64,000 nt of DNA from Cryptomeria japonica. Lineage: Eukaryota; Streptophyta; Pinopsida; Cupressales; Cupressaceae. Each line of letters starts with the position of its first letter. The first letter of the stretch is position 1. The notes beneath the pieces were generated by a model, which had not been told where the DNA came from, did not search any database, and was given only the letters and a program-made list of their open reading frames with translations. Positions 35,985 through 48,873 of this stretch are shown here, in pieces. The DNA lies in the NCBI RefSeq assembly GCF_030272615.1, contig NC_081414.1:236282733-236346732 (forward strand), read 5' to 3'. A program made the position numbers and the translations under genes.

Positions 35985-36180
35985 CCCTAAAAACAATATA
36001 ATATTATCATTTACCTATCTTGGAATTTACACGAAAAAACTTTAGTTAAGTGACGTGATATATACATAGAAGAAGAAAATTCTAAAACCCTTAAAACAAT
36101 ATAATATTATCATTTACCTATATTGGAATTTACTAAAAAAACTTTAGTTAAGTGACCTGATATATAAATAGAAGAAAAAA
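35985..36180. repeat. 103-bp tandem duplication
   Basis: CCCTWAAAACAATATAATAT, then TATCATTTACCTAT, followed by TTTAGTTAAGTGACSTGATA, occurs twice with a 103-bp offset (AAACAATATA at 35991 and 36094). Confidence 0.88.
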
Positions 36181-36574
36181 ATTATTTTAATTTTAATTGT
36201 TGTGATCTATAGAAGAAAGCATTATAAAGGGGAATTTTTTATGTCTGGCACAATTGCAATGACATGATGCCATTTTTTATGGCATAGATGGTGGTAAAAA
36301 TTCAAAAATAATAACTGAGCGCACGTGAATAGATCAACATAGTGGAAAAAGTAAAATTCGTTCAATAATATAACTAAAATTTGGTAATAAAATATTGTTC
36401 AATCATTGTGAAGAAAAATATTTTTTTAATTAATAAACTTGAAAAATACATATCTAGACTTTAGAATAAGAAAATAAATCTTAAAATCATAAAAATACTT
36501 AGTTCAAATAATTTTTTTAATAACCAGTTAAATAAAAAACATAGAACTCATTACAATAATATTACCTAACGATA
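36181..36574. other. AT-rich intergenic sequence
   Basis: Nothing recognised. Confidence 0.5.
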
Positions 36575-36870
36575 AATTTTCATATAGATTCTAGATAATT
36601 TGTTAAATATTTGTTTATTTGATGTATAAAATAAATTTGAAAAGAAAATTTAAACATGCTAAAGATTATGTTAATGTACTAAAACTTTGCCTAAAATAAT
36701 TCATTTAGATAGTGGATCCGTAAAATCCGGTAATAAGATGTAAAATTTTTAGCCAATTAGATTGGAGACAAATAATTTCTATAATTCAAAAACTTAAAAA
36801 TCATGTATCTTAATTCATAGTTCTAATTGATGGAAACAAAATTCGAATAATAATGTGTTAACCAAACATT
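36575..36870. repeat. Dispersed repeat, copy B (partner at 31430-31705)
   Basis: Same orientation and motif order as copy A. The two could be paired ends of one old element or independent copies of one family. Confidence 0.75.
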
Positions 36871-39600
36871 CAGAGAGGGTTTCTCGGTAATCAATCGATT
36901 CAAAGAATTTTTGCCTGTTGTGATGGTCAAGAGCAAGGCATTTTAACATTCTTCTCTTCAGAATACCAAATTTTATGATCATTTATGATAACCAACAAAA
37001 CCTATTAAATGCACAACAAAATTTATTTTCAAGCACGAGGTAAGAGAATCGTTTAGAAAAAGTTTGCGTGAGAAACTTTTCGAGTGAGAATGCTGAATTT
37101 CAATGAGCGATGCCCACCATATATAGCCTATCGGATAATAAATTACTTTAAAATTTTATTATTATAAAAATTTATTAGTCTATGTTTTTACGTATAGATT
37201 ATTCTTTTCATGTCAATATTTTCTGATTGGTTAGTAGTTTTCTTCTAGTGGTTTTTTATTTTTGAATTAAAAATCTAAGAAAAATAATCTTGACAGATGA
37301 TCGATAGACAAGTGTGGACATTTTTAGTGTGTTTCTAATGTTTTAAGCACTATGGGGACAAAGGGTAATGTTTTTGGGTGGCATTTGTAAAACAATTAGT
37401 GTGTCTTATTTATCCTTCTACACTTTACATAAATGTAAATATGGATGGCTTCTTATATTTTATCTATTTTTTATAAACGTATTCTAAATTCCAATTGATC
37501 TCATTGATGCTTTATTCCTACTATCGATTGCTATGGAATTCAATCCAATAAGGTTTAATCCATGACTCCTCCAAAGAATTCAAGGTGGTTTTGCTCAATC
37601 ACGAAAATGGGGTTATCTTGTCCTTATCAAAAGGTTTTGTGTGATCATCAAATCTATCCATTTCCTTATAAAATTTTATGTAGAAAAGTTGTGGGAAAAT
37701 GAGAACATGTATATGTTAAATGATGTTGCATAAAGGAATGAAGAGATTGATGGTTTTAGCTCTATTGGTAGTTGTTCACCTTGAGGTTGTTGGCGATTCA
37801 TGTTTCTCCATTAGAAAAGATACAAATAGAAAAAAAATGACAAATAAAGAAAATTTATAATAGTAGCATAAGAAAACGGGATATGCAAAATTCACAAAGC
37901 AGTAGCAAAAACATTTTGTAATTTTTTTTCTTTGCTAATATAAATTAATTTTGCATGTATGTGTATATTTTTATGTGTGTTTTCCTTCCAACAACATGTT
38001 TGTTTAACTCTTCAACTCAAATTTCTATCTGTTTCCCATGCTCAATGTTTCTATCAAAGTTTAGTTTGGCATTGGCTTTTGTTATGTCCTAATACTAGAG
38101 AGTTGTTTATATTCTCTCTTGTGGTGTTTTCTACTTTTATTCTAGCTAAGTACTTCTTCATTGTGGTTTTCCATTTATTCATTTATTATATAATTAAGAG
38201 TCATTTAAACTCTTAGAGTGTGTGATATATTCTCTACCATATCCAATCTCAGGTAACAAGATACACAAATGAGTTCTTGATTTTATGAGAAGTCTTCCTT
38301 TCTATTAATAAATGATGTTTATTGCAACAACTCTTCTTAGAGTTGTGTGAACTCAACAAGTGTTCACTTCATTACAATAGAAGTGGTCTTCCGAAGGTTT
38401 GTTGTTTCCCTCTTTGCAAGAAACATTTTTGTATATGACAGTTATTTATTTACGCTCATTGGAATAGCTTAGTGTTTTTGTGAAGTCCAAGACTTTTGAG
38501 TTTTGTTTATAGCTTATTAACATAATTTCTCGTGCTTTCAATCAATATCTCGTTATTTGTAAAATGTAATCAATAATGGTATTTAAAACTTAATATCATT
38601 AATTAATCTCATTTTGTGGAGGGTAGAATTTTAGTAGATGACATTAGCTGCAATATTTGTGTGTCTTTGTAAGAGTTACCTATACAAGGAACTCTAGGTT
38701 TGCAATTTTTTTCATTACTTTTTGCCCATGAAACCAAATGTATACTTGTCACGTCACTTGAGATCTAACGTATACTTGTCATGTCACTTGAGATCTAAGG
38801 TGGTTTTGATAATAGTTTCATACTTCAGATGAGTCCATTAAATAAGTAAAGAGAATACCTTTTCTATTGGTTGTTGTTCAAGAGATCTGTTTGTTTTAAT
38901 CTTCGCATTCATAACAATAAATTTATTCTATGAACGAAGTGATGTACATGTTGGAGGTGATGACAAAACAATCAAAGATCTAATAAAAAGTATTTGGTGC
39001 TCTGAAAGTGATTTATGTTTTCAACAACCATTGGAGGGAAAATAAAAGCATGGTTATCTACAAAAAATCATGGCTACATCAAGCCTTTAAGTTTTCAATT
39101 TAAGTGAGTATTCATTAAACATAGAATGAATCTCTCATTTTTTATAAAAGGCAAGGACTTCAGCTTCATCACAGCTCTTGTAAAAGTTTAAATATTCTTT
39201 TTTTTAATCTTTTCTTTTAGACTTTATTTATCTTTTTATATTATTCTACTTTCTACTCTTCCTTTCATTTATTCTTATTTTTTCTATAATCTTTTTTTAA
39301 AGATTGTTCTTTCTTATCCTTATATATTTGTCCCCTTTCAACCCTCTTGTTTTTTTGTAAGTTTTTCTTATCTTTTGTTCCGTACTCTTTTACCTTTGCT
39401 CATTAATTAGATATCTTATCATGTCCTTAATGTAATCATTTTCTCTTTTAATATTTTGACATTTTCTTCAATTTGCCTTTCTTATATTTTGTGTTCTTTT
39501 AATAAACAAAAATTGGTATTAGCTTGTTTACATTATTATTGTGTTGTTATTGTTTTCTTGTTGTCACTCTATTTTATTATTATTATTCAATTATTAATTT
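36871..39600. other. Intergenic sequence, no gene seen
   Basis: AT-rich. A 29-bp tandem duplication (TATACTTGTCAYGTCACTTG, then AGATCTAA) lies at about 38741-38798. T-rich tracts at 39190-39420 yield chance frames only. Confidence 0.5.
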
Positions 39601-39616
39601 TACACCATAATATTTT

Positions 39617-39619
<3 letters not shown>

Positions 39620-39671
<52 letters not shown>
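39620..39671. repeat. (TA)n microsatellite
   Basis: About 26 TA units; the alternating Tyr-Ile frames across it are artefacts. Confidence 0.95.
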
Positions 39672-39674
<3 letters not shown>

Positions 39675-40309
39675 ATATTGTTGTATTTTATTTTTTTGTC
39701 TTAACTATCCATTAGTCTTCCCCTATGATTCTTGGTTTTTCTTATCAGGTCTTTATCTTTCTTTTAAGTAGTTGGTTGTCAATTATGCATCATTCTTATC
39801 CTCTTTCTAATGATGGATCACAAAGCATGATTCGAAACATTGATGTAAAATATTGTGTACAACTTCTAATTTCAATTCAAATTTAAATTAGTTTTTTAAT
39901 GAACAATATATATGTCTAGTCGATACCTTTTCTAGACCTCATATATACAAGATAAAAATAAGATATAAAGCTCACCAAGTGGGCGTAAATCGCACTCAAT
40001 GAAGATTGCAAATATTAAATTTATATACTACCAACCAAATTTCAAATGGGTCTCCTCTCAATCCACACCAATTCCTCAAAACCAATAGAATTTATGACCA
40101 TAGGTTAAAGCCTAGGAATTTGGGAGTGAAAGAAGTTTATAAATTGAAACAAATATTCAATCAACTATTTTTATTTTCATTATATGTTATAGATATGCTT
40201 AATTTTTTATCAATGTAAAGAGTATTGACTTGGACAACTTATCAAATTGATCTACTAGTCAATTTATCAAACTTTGTGTCACTTGTAATCAAATCAAATA
40301 TTTTACATT
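39672..40309. other. Intergenic sequence, no gene seen
   Basis: A 70-codon frame at 40006-40218 shows no motif. Nothing else recognised. Confidence 0.4.
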
Positions 40310-41600
40310 TTCTGGCCTGTTAAGGGGCAGGCCCGAGTGCATTTGTGAGAGGATTCTCAAAAGGAGGTGAAATGGTAAAAACCTAGGGAGGGTTGGTATA
40401 AAATTAATTTTGATGGGGCTTTGAAAGGAAACCCTAGACCCTTGGGCATTGGGTGTGTGCTGAGGGATTGGGAGGGTAATATTGTGGCAATGGGGGGTAA
40501 AAGAATTGAAGATGGAGCGAATAATGTGGCGGAAGCAGAAGCAGCTCTCTTTGGGATCAAATTGGGGAAACAATTATGCTTGCATTGTATCCACTTGGAA
40601 GGAGATTCAATGATTATTGTGAATGACATTATTAGCGGTGAGATCCAAGCATGACACTTGCAAAAATACACTGTGGCCATTAAAGTTGAGTTGGATACAT
40701 TATCGAGATGTGAGGTGAGCCACGTAAGAAGAATGGGAAATAATGAGATGGATGTATTGCCAAAATGGGCATCATCATTCTTTGAAGTGGGAGAGGTACA
40801 CATCAAGGATTTTAGAGAGATTACATGGCCGGATAATATATGATGTCATCCATTGAAGCATGTGAGTATTAATGGCATGATAGGGGAGTTAGAGTGTCAA
40901 GACGGGGAATGTATGAGGTGGCATAAGGAAGCCAAAATTCTCGGCGGCAGCATTTGCAGTTTGTGTGACAGAGATCAAGGTGGTGAGTGAAGGATGGAGG
41001 TGAATTTCACCCTCGTCACCTCTCGCTTGCTAGTTGCCTTTCATGGGAAGGTAATGACTCGCGATTGAAGCAGTTGTTTTTATTTTGAGATGCAGAGTTT
41101 ATTCAAGCAGTGGAGATTCTAGTAGGTGACATTTTTATGTAGCTCGAGCATAGGTATAACACGAACATGGATATTATGTGTATGGTTATTGCCTATGGGT
41201 TAGATTTGGGTAAGCCCATTGACACCATTAAATGGGTTATGAACTCAAATGTGGAGAAGGACTAGCTAGAGGGGTTGGATTCTCTTCTGGAATGGGCAGT
41301 GTCAAGGGAGGGCTTTGATGTGAGTGAGGGCATGGAGAATTCAAGGGTGGAGGAATGGTACGAGCCCATTCCGTTCATGTGGTGGCCTCCAAATTGTGTC
41401 AAGGAAGAGATAAGGATGAAGGCTCTCATTGTGTGGGACACAATTAAGATGTGTATTCGGAATAGGGAGGCTCAGAGGGCGTTGGCGCTGGCGATGATAG
41501 ACGAGGAGGCAAAATCAGATGGTCAAAGACACTCCATGCAAGTGCGGAGGTCTTGGGGTGGCAAGGTGGTAATGCCATGCAGGAAGGCTTAACAAACGAT
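40310..41600 (+). mobile_element. 5'-truncated LINE: RNase H followed by a second ORF
   Basis: From about 40376 the frame reads KPREGWYKINFDGALKGNPR (first RNase H Asp), then NNVAEAEAALFGIKLGKQLC (Glu) and HLEGDSMIIVNDIISG (Asp). A TGA at 40652-40654 replaces an expected Trp, and the frame resumes to CEVSHVRRMGNNEMDVLPKW (last Asp region). About 250 bp later a second frame starts (next entry). The element begins abruptly inside the region preceding RNase H, so it is 5' truncated. Its 3' end is not certain. Confidence 0.85.
41100..41592 (+). pseudogene. Second ORF downstream of LINE RNase H
   Basis: The frame runs from about 41101 (IQAVEILVGDIFM) to 41592 with two internal TAG codons at about 41143 and 41263. 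The end reads CVKEEIRMKALIVWDTIKMC, IRNREAQRALALAMIDEE. Position after the LINE RNase H, length, and the pattern MK-x-hydrophobic-W(D/E)-x-x-(K/R)-x-x-x-x-N near the C-terminus resemble the ORFs at 34.7-35.4 kb and 62.9-63.6 kb. Identity is low by eye, so homology is only suggested. Confidence 0.5.
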
Positions 41601-43600
41601 GTAAGGAAAATGGATGAGGATTGTGACATATATAGGGCAGCTTTTTGGTTTTTCCCTATTTGGTAACAATATTAGGGGTTTACACAGTTTGTGTACGAGG
41701 ATTTTTATCTTTATTGTAAACAATTTTGGACCGGGATGGGTTTGGTGTCGACTTGTTTTGTAGTGTCCTGGCGGGCTAGTATCTAAAGGGAGGGTTTTTT
41801 TAGCTCTTTACTGGTGATTAAAGCAATGGTGCTTTGGCTCTGGGTCTTGGGTGATGTCTAAAAGGGTTGTAGCTATTATGGCTCCAAAGTGGCATGCCTC
41901 TATATGATGTTGAAGGCATACCATTCAAGTACGTCAAGTCCATGAGAGCGACATTCCTGGGACCCACAGATGATATGGAGAAATTTGCGGCTGCGATGAC
42001 GTGGATGATGTTGTCATTTTGCATTTGACGAAAAACGTTGCTTGCGGTTAACATTTACCCGGTCATTGTCACCGTGATGTGATGGTTACATCAGACGAGG
42101 CGATTAACATACCGTCGGGCAAGTGGTTTACATTTTCGGTGACCGCCAATTTTGATTGTATTTTTTTTTAATGGCCATGCGGCCATTTTTTTAGCTAACC
42201 CGCTTTATTGTGTCCACGAGTCGACTAACATCGACGGTCACGTGCTATGGGCACAATTTTCCATTAATTTTTTTAAAAAAATTGAATGAAAACTCGATTT
42301 CGAGAAAAATTGAAAATATATTTCGTCTGGTAGCTACATGCAAAACGCACTGGTGGAGGCGAAACAAAATATTCTACCGTGTAAATTCATGTCCCTGGTT
42401 GAATCACTGAGCGAAGGAGTTGCACTTCAATTGTATTTATAGGTATGCATTCTCAAAATATGTGTGGCTCCAAAAGGGAGGAGAAAAGTCGACTGCATGC
42501 ATAACGCAAGTTGTCTGGGTATATTGTTAGTCCTATTGTTATCGCCTGTTAACAGGCAGGTTTTTTTCATGTGCAGGGAGGAGGTATCGTAGCGTACAGG
42601 GGGTGGTACGATTGAAGATTGTTGTGTAGGGTTATGGCAGCATCAGTAAATTCAAACCCTAACAGATAAAGATAGTTTTATGATTCCTTCGTCAACCCTA
42701 TGTTTAAAATTGTAAATTTTTATATCATTTTTGTATCACAGAGGTGGTTGTGAGTGTGCCCTCAGGAGGTGTCAAGAGGACAATGATTTGGGTGGAGGCT
42801 TAGGCGGCTGTGGTAATTTGAAACCCTAAGACATTCAATAAATTTTATTTTATTTTCTATGTCATTTTGTGTTCTGTCTATGAAAATTAGGCATCATTTT
42901 GCAGCATGGTCGTGTTAGGATACCAAGGTTCCCTGTTTGATTGTTGAGGGTTGATTTTTGGGATTTTGTTGAAAACCGTCAGGGTTTGCATTGTTTGTTT
43001 GCATTTTGGTGTGTGTTAGTATATATATATGTCAATATGAAGCAATACACACACACACACACAAACATGTCTACTGCAATATAGAGGAAAACGACAGAAT
43101 AAAACATAGATAAAAGAAACTATGGAAATATTATGCTCTGTTTCCATTATTCTCAGGTGCTCATTAGATTAAAAAAAAAGAAAACCTACAGTCCCATAAA
43201 TCCACCTTCAACAATGAGCCAGAATAGATGGAGGTTGCTTCAACAAGGAGCCCTTCAACAATAATGTTTTCGTTCGCGCATTAGTCTTACTTTTTCCATG
43301 TTAGGCAAATAAAAAAGGCGCCATGTTTGCTATCATCAAACAAACAACAGATCAACTCCTAATTGTCAACAAACAACAGATCAACTCCTAAACAAGAGCA
43401 GGTCACACACAGTCAAGGAATGGTTGCATCAACCAGTCAACAACCTAATTTTGAGGAGTCTGTTTGCATCAAAAGGCAAACCATAACATGTAAACGAGGT
43501 CAAGACCACGTAAAAGAAGCTCAAATTGAAACAAAACATTTTACCTCACTTTGTCTTTCGTGTAGCTATTAGGTGTCTGCCACTTGTATTTGCATATATA
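41601..43600. other. Unrecognised region at the left side of the transposon cluster
   Basis: GC content rises compared with 23-40 kb. Visible items: palindromes ATGGCCATGCGGCCAT (about 42171-42186) and GCCTGTTAACAGGC (about 42544-42557); a TATA-like TTGTATTTATAGG at 42431-42443; (CA)n at about 43048-43062; and a duplicated CAAACAACAGATCAACTCCT (about 43339-43389). No protein domain recognised. Confidence 0.4.
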
Positions 43601-43617
43601 TTTATTCTCGGACATGT

Positions 43618-43745
43618 ATGTTGATGCATGTCATTGGTACGATATGTCCTTTTTGGAGCCAGAATAGACGTGTGTCATGTATGTCGATTCATGTCATTGT
43701 TACAATCTCATTTTGAAGCTAGAATAGACATGACACGAGTTGGAA
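43618..43745. repeat. Tandem pair of end-1 sequences of the terminal-repeat family
   Basis: Two units of about 60 bp ending TTTTTGGAGCCAGAATAGAC and TTTTGAAGCTAGAATAGAC (43660 and 43712), each preceded by CATGTATGTYGATKCATGTC. The ends match the consensus TTTTGGAGCTAGAATAG seen throughout 43-64 kb. Confidence 0.7.
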
Positions 43746-44446
43746 GCACCTAATCACACTCGAAAAGTGCAGAATAAACATATATGCAAATATATGTGGG
43801 AGGCTATGTGTATTGTGGCTCGACAGTGGACGTATCATACCAACAACATGCATCGACATACATTTCCAAGACATGCATACCATGCCAACTTCTCATGATG
43901 CTCCGACCCATGGTATGTGATGTGGAGTTGTTGTCAAGTTCTCGATTTCAGTCCTCGGCGCCCACGCAAAATTATGTGGACATGCCAGAGGATGGCTGCG
44001 GCATGCTTCGTGGTTACCGTTGGTTTATTGTGCATAACACGCACATTAAAAGCTTGTGAATAAAGGAATCACGTTAAGAGGGCATCCCGACAGAAAGAAA
44101 AGGCCACGGGCTGCAAAACTTGGTACTTTTGTCAGAGAAAATACTAGCACGAAACTCAAGTTACTCTCGCAGTGGGATGCCTCTATTGTGGCTGCAAAAA
44201 ACAAAATGGGGGGACTAACACCCCATGTTTGTGGCAGGTTTTTAATCATAGGTTTTGCATTTGATGGCTACTTCTGTCTAACATAGCGTTGTTAGTCTAT
44301 ACGATTTGTCTATTTTGGAACCAGAAGAGACACAACCTCTCGGACCATTGTTCATGTACGGGTTGTGATTTGATGCAGCTAACAGTGGTAAAGCCAAAGG
44401 CTAACACACGATGCAATTTACAATAGGAGATGGAGTTAGTCAATAA

Positions 44447-44592
44447 CAAGGCTCGAGAATAGACAATGGTACTGCGTGTTAGTGACATGTTATCCAATTG
44501 CATCCGTTGAATGTAAAATATAGTGTAAAATGTGTGACTAAGTTGCATGTTAGTCGAACCATAGCGTTGATTTTGAGTTGGAATAGAGGCGT
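44447..44592 (-). repeat. Terminal-repeat family unit, reverse orientation, diverged
   Basis: Starts GAGAATAGACAATGGTAC, contains GTGTTAGTGACATGTTA and GACTAAGTTGCATGTTAGTC, and ends TTGAGTTGGAATAGAGGCG, following the consensus order of the family (see 61316-61463). Confidence 0.6.
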
Positions 44593-44984
44593 TTGTCCTT
44601 GAGCGCACAACAACAGTACGAAAATAGGTGGTTGATATAGACAACTCTGGCACAGCTCTGGCACTATGGCAAATGGACAGATATAATTTAGGTGATATAA
44701 ATTAATTAGTGGTAGTTTATATTGAATGTTAAACTGCATTTTCATATATGAACATGTAGGTTCCTTTTATGTCTTTTGAAATGCATGTACTTCCCAATGT
44801 AGACTACCAGTAACATTAGTTATCCATGCAGGTTGTTGATTTTCAAGGCCTATTGAGTAGTCCCTTGGCAAACGTCCAGACGTTCCCAGGTTGTTGCTCT
44901 CTCTCCCTTGTTTAATACTACTTGCACTATAATGTCCCCTTATTAATAATCTTTGGGCTTGTGCAACTTTTTGAAAGGCACTTG

Positions 44985-44985
<1 letters not shown>

Positions 44986-45055
<70 letters not shown>
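44986..45055. repeat. (TA)n microsatellite
   Basis: About 35 TA units, followed by a T-rich run. Confidence 0.95.
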
Positions 45056-45064
<9 letters not shown>

Positions 45065-45208
45065 TTTTGTTTTTTATTTTTTAATTTTTTTTTATGCGAT
45101 ACAAATGTATGTATAAATTTCAGTTCTTGATCATGTAATATTAATGTCCTTACTTTTACTGGATTTGATAATAATGAAAATGAGCAATGCAATTGGCTGA
45201 TGCCTTAT

Positions 45209-45900
45209 ATTATATGCTATAGATGCACCATATTAGACAATAAGATATAATTTTTGAACCTGAACGCAGTACGATTGTTATTTATGGCTTCGAGTCATGA
45301 AACCAGTGTTGAATATATGAACCAAAAATCCTAATTCTTGCGAACTATGTGTTATAAATTTGTATATATTTTTTTGATTTGCATGAGAGTGTTAATGTTC
45401 ATCCTAGTGTATTTGTATTTCTAGATTATTGATGTTCGTGATGTTTGAGAAGTACATGTGTTTGATGATCCAACTCCGATTTGAAATGTGATTTGGGCTT
45501 TTGTTTCAGATGTTTTAGGTTGGCACGATGAACTCCTCACGTGTTTATCATTATATTATATGCTATAGATGCACCATATTAGACAATAAGATATAATTTT
45601 TGAACCTGAACGCAGTACGATTGTTATTTATGGATCTTCGAGTCATGAAACCAGTGTTGAATATATGAACCAAAAATCCTGATTCTTGCGAACTATGTGT
45701 TATAAATTTGTATATATTCTATTGATTTGCATGAGAGTGTTAATGTTCATCCCAGTGTATTTGTATTTCTAGATTATTGATGTTCGTGATGTTTGAGAAG
45801 TACATGTGCTTGATGATCCAACTCTGATTTGAAATGTGATTTGGGCTTCTATTTCAGATGTCTCGGGTTGGCACGACGAACTCCTCACGTGTCTGTCCTT
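45209..45900. repeat. 346-bp tandem duplication
   Basis: Two nearly identical copies, offset 346 bp (CTATAGATGCACCATATTAG at 45217 and 45563), ending around GGTTGGCACGAYGAACTCCT, then CACGTGT. Only a few substitutions separate them, so the duplication is recent or homogenised. Confidence 0.93.
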
Positions 45901-46059
45901 CAGAGTATTTTTTTCTTTTTTCTTTTTTCTTTTCGTAACTTAAGACTACATTTTTAATAAATAATAATATTCCCATGTCAACAAAGAGATGGAAGCTTTA
46001 GAATAGACACTCATTTCAAAAGACTTGTGTCTTTCAAAAAATGAATTGGAGGTCTTTGT

Positions 46060-46245
46060 ACCCATTAATTATCGTCAAAGACTTTGTTAATGGTAATGAA
46101 TCCCTGTGTATTCTTTGACATAGATTGACCATCTTGACTGTTGCACACTCATTTTACAACATCAATTTTGCAATTAGCGGATGTGATTGACTAACCTGTC
46201 GGTAACATGTTGTAGGAAAGGTTCGTTCTGGAGCCAGAATAGACA
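46060..46245 (+). repeat. Terminal-repeat family unit, forward orientation
   Basis: Contains TCAATTTTGCAATTAGCGG, GTGATTGACTAACCTGTCGG and TTCTGGAGCCAGAATAGAC in consensus order. It lies about 350 bp upstream of the multi-exon gene relic. Confidence 0.75.
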
Positions 46246-46830
46246 CACCCGATTCGTTAAGCGTGTTTTGCATCCTTCTTTATCAATCCTTAAGAAAGTC
46301 TATTTTTTATGTTGTATTTTGGATGGGGAGAACATAAGAAGCCTTTTTAACAGCGTTGGTGATGGATCATAGTCATTATTTCGTTGCAATTGCAACGAAA
46401 TATGTTCTAGAGCGGAATGTCATGGATAGTTTATAGCTAAACCGTTAGCTGGGTTGTACATAACACAGTGACATGCTGACCTTGTATTGGAATGTGGGCA
46501 TAACCGGTCGTGTTTTGGTTGTGTCGTTTGTGGTGAACGTGTGGTGTTATTGATAGTGTGAAAAATATGAATTGCATTTTTTTTATGTTTCAGTTCAATC
46601 ATGTCAATTGCATTGCGAAAAAGGTTGAGGGAAAATGCTGATCTTGATTATGGGTTACTGGAGCTAAAGGTAGATGATCTCCTGGGAGTTGGCCGCGTTC
46701 ACTTCCCAGTGACACGTGACATCAGCCTGCCTGTAAGATAAGTAGTTTTAATGGATTATGCAACATGTAGTATTTCTTGGTGTTGTAACTGTTTAATGCT
46801 TGTGACTGGAGAACTAATTTGTATACCCAG

Positions 46831-47267
46831 GAGAGAGGTGGGCTTTCATATGCAGGACCAGTTCAGCATTCATATCTGAAAGATTCAGGAGTTGGGCTTT
46901 CACATATGGGAGTAGTTGAGGATTCGAATCCGAAAGAGTCGGGAGTTGAGCTTTCAGATGCGCGACTAGTTGGAGATTCAAATCTGAAAGTTTCAGGAGC
47001 TGGGCTTTCGTATCCAGGACTAGTTGAGGATTCAAATCTGAAAGAGTCAGGAGTTGGGCTTTCAGATGCACAACAAGTTGGGGATTCAAATCTGAAAGAT
47101 TCAGGAGTTGGACTTTCACATCCACGAGTAGTTGAGAATTCAAATATGAAAGAGTCAGGAGTTGGGCTTTCAGATGCAGGACTAGTCGAGGATCCAAATC
47201 CGAAAGAGTTGGGGGATGGGCCTTCAGGTCAGGGACTAGTTGGGGATTCAAATCTAAATGAGTCACA
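46831..47267 (+). repeat. 54-bp coding minisatellite, about 8 units
   Basis: Unit GAGTCAGGAGTTGGGCTTTC, then AGATGCA..AGTTGRGGATTC, AAATCTGAAA, encoding 18 residues. It lies within exon 2 of the gene relic, keeps the reading frame throughout, and units differ by several substitutions each. Confidence 0.92.
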
Positions 47268-48873
47268 AGTCAGGTCTCCAATTTTGAACCCATTGTCAAG
47301 TCGGCTTCTCAGTGAGTGCACAACCACACTAGTAATTATTTATCATTGCATTATATTTTTTTTCCATCATTGCATGGCATGGTTGCTGGAAGTTGGGATT
47401 TATAAGTGGAAATGTAGATATATACACGGGCATAAAATGGATCGATGACGTGTGCTATTTTATTGAACAACATTATGATAGTGGCTATGCTGGTGAGGAA
47501 GATGAGGCCATTGGAAATGTAGATGAGGGCGATTATATTGATGCTCGAGGCTGTGAGAGTGAAAAAGGGGACGTTCGTAGCGAGCACGAGGTGAGCATAG
47601 AGTAGGAGGCTGAATGGCAACGTGATTCTGTCAGCACTCACGAACAAGAACAAGGAGGGGCGAGTAACAAAGAGGTCCACTATTAGTCATTATATGTTGG
47701 ATTATCTTTATAATGCTTGATTAGTGCAAAATTGAATGTGACTATTTGTCTCTGTTGGTTGTGTGCAGCAACAGGCCGATCACAAAAGAGAACATATTAA
47801 TGGTAGGTTGCACTACTTTTGTCTCTTCTGTTATTGTTTCAAAAATGGAGGTCGTCAGTTTTGGGATCTAGGGAGGCTTAATATGCATAGAGCCAGAGAA
47901 CATCAACTACCATTATTAGGGATTGCACGACACAGTCGTCAATAGTGTGGAAGTGGAAAGCACAACGTGGATCATACGAAGAAATCACTGATGCGCTTGA
48001 AAAAGAGGGAGTCTAATATTGAATACCAAATGGGTGTATGACACAGTATGCAAAAAAAATGTGTCACTGACCGAGTGTGTATGAAATATGGCAAGAAAAC
48101 ACGTGATAAGCTTCCAACCGAAGGGAAGGAAGAGATAAAGGAAGCAATGCGAGTGTACGACAGCAGTCCGGTTAGGGAGGCGAGAAGGAAGAAGGTTTTA
48201 GAGTTACTGCAAAGAAAGAATATTGCAACAGAGGTAATTTTTTAGTGATCGTATTTTTTTGCAGTTTACTAAATTCCTTTAAACATGTGAAGAACGACTT
48301 ATTGACGTATCCTATCCCGGTGCCCAGATTTTAAGTGACAGTGCAAGCCATGGCGAGGAGGTTTTGGCATCGAAGGCTAATTGCGAAACAAACATGCCAG
48401 TGAATGAGGCGAGATTTATTTCGTTGGGGAAGCAAAAAAAGAAGAATGCTGCAGAAAAAACAAGGCCAGCTTCAGATCATCAAACAAAAGAGGGTGCACC
48501 TATTTTATCGGGGAAGCAAAAAAAGAAGAATGTTGCGGAAAAAACAAGGCGGACTTCACATCCTAAAACAAACGTGCGAGTCAATGAGCCTGCATGTGAT
48601 TCATTAAGGAAGCAAGAAAAGAAGAATACCACAGAAAAACAAGTCTGACTTCAGATGATGCGACACGTTTGTCATCGAAGGTGACTATCTGTTGGCCTGT
48701 CCATATGTGTGTTTTCATTGCATGGTATGCTTTGCACTGCACTGTGTAGTATGTTGACTATTTTGTCCATGTCATTGTAGGCTGATGGGGTCCATGGAGG
48801 GAGCATGGACTGTCCCGTGGTATTGGATGACACATAACGCAGTGTGCGCAAAAAATTAAGTCGAAAACCTTGG

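Noticed and set aside
39456-39704. Open frame of alternating Tyr/Ile residues
   Set aside because: It is the translation of a (TA)n microsatellite; the same holds at 44922-45192.
46814-47266. 150-codon minus-strand frame with Leu/Asp repeats
   Set aside because: Antisense shadow of the 54-bp coding minisatellite. The plus strand has splice sites and continues into further exons.
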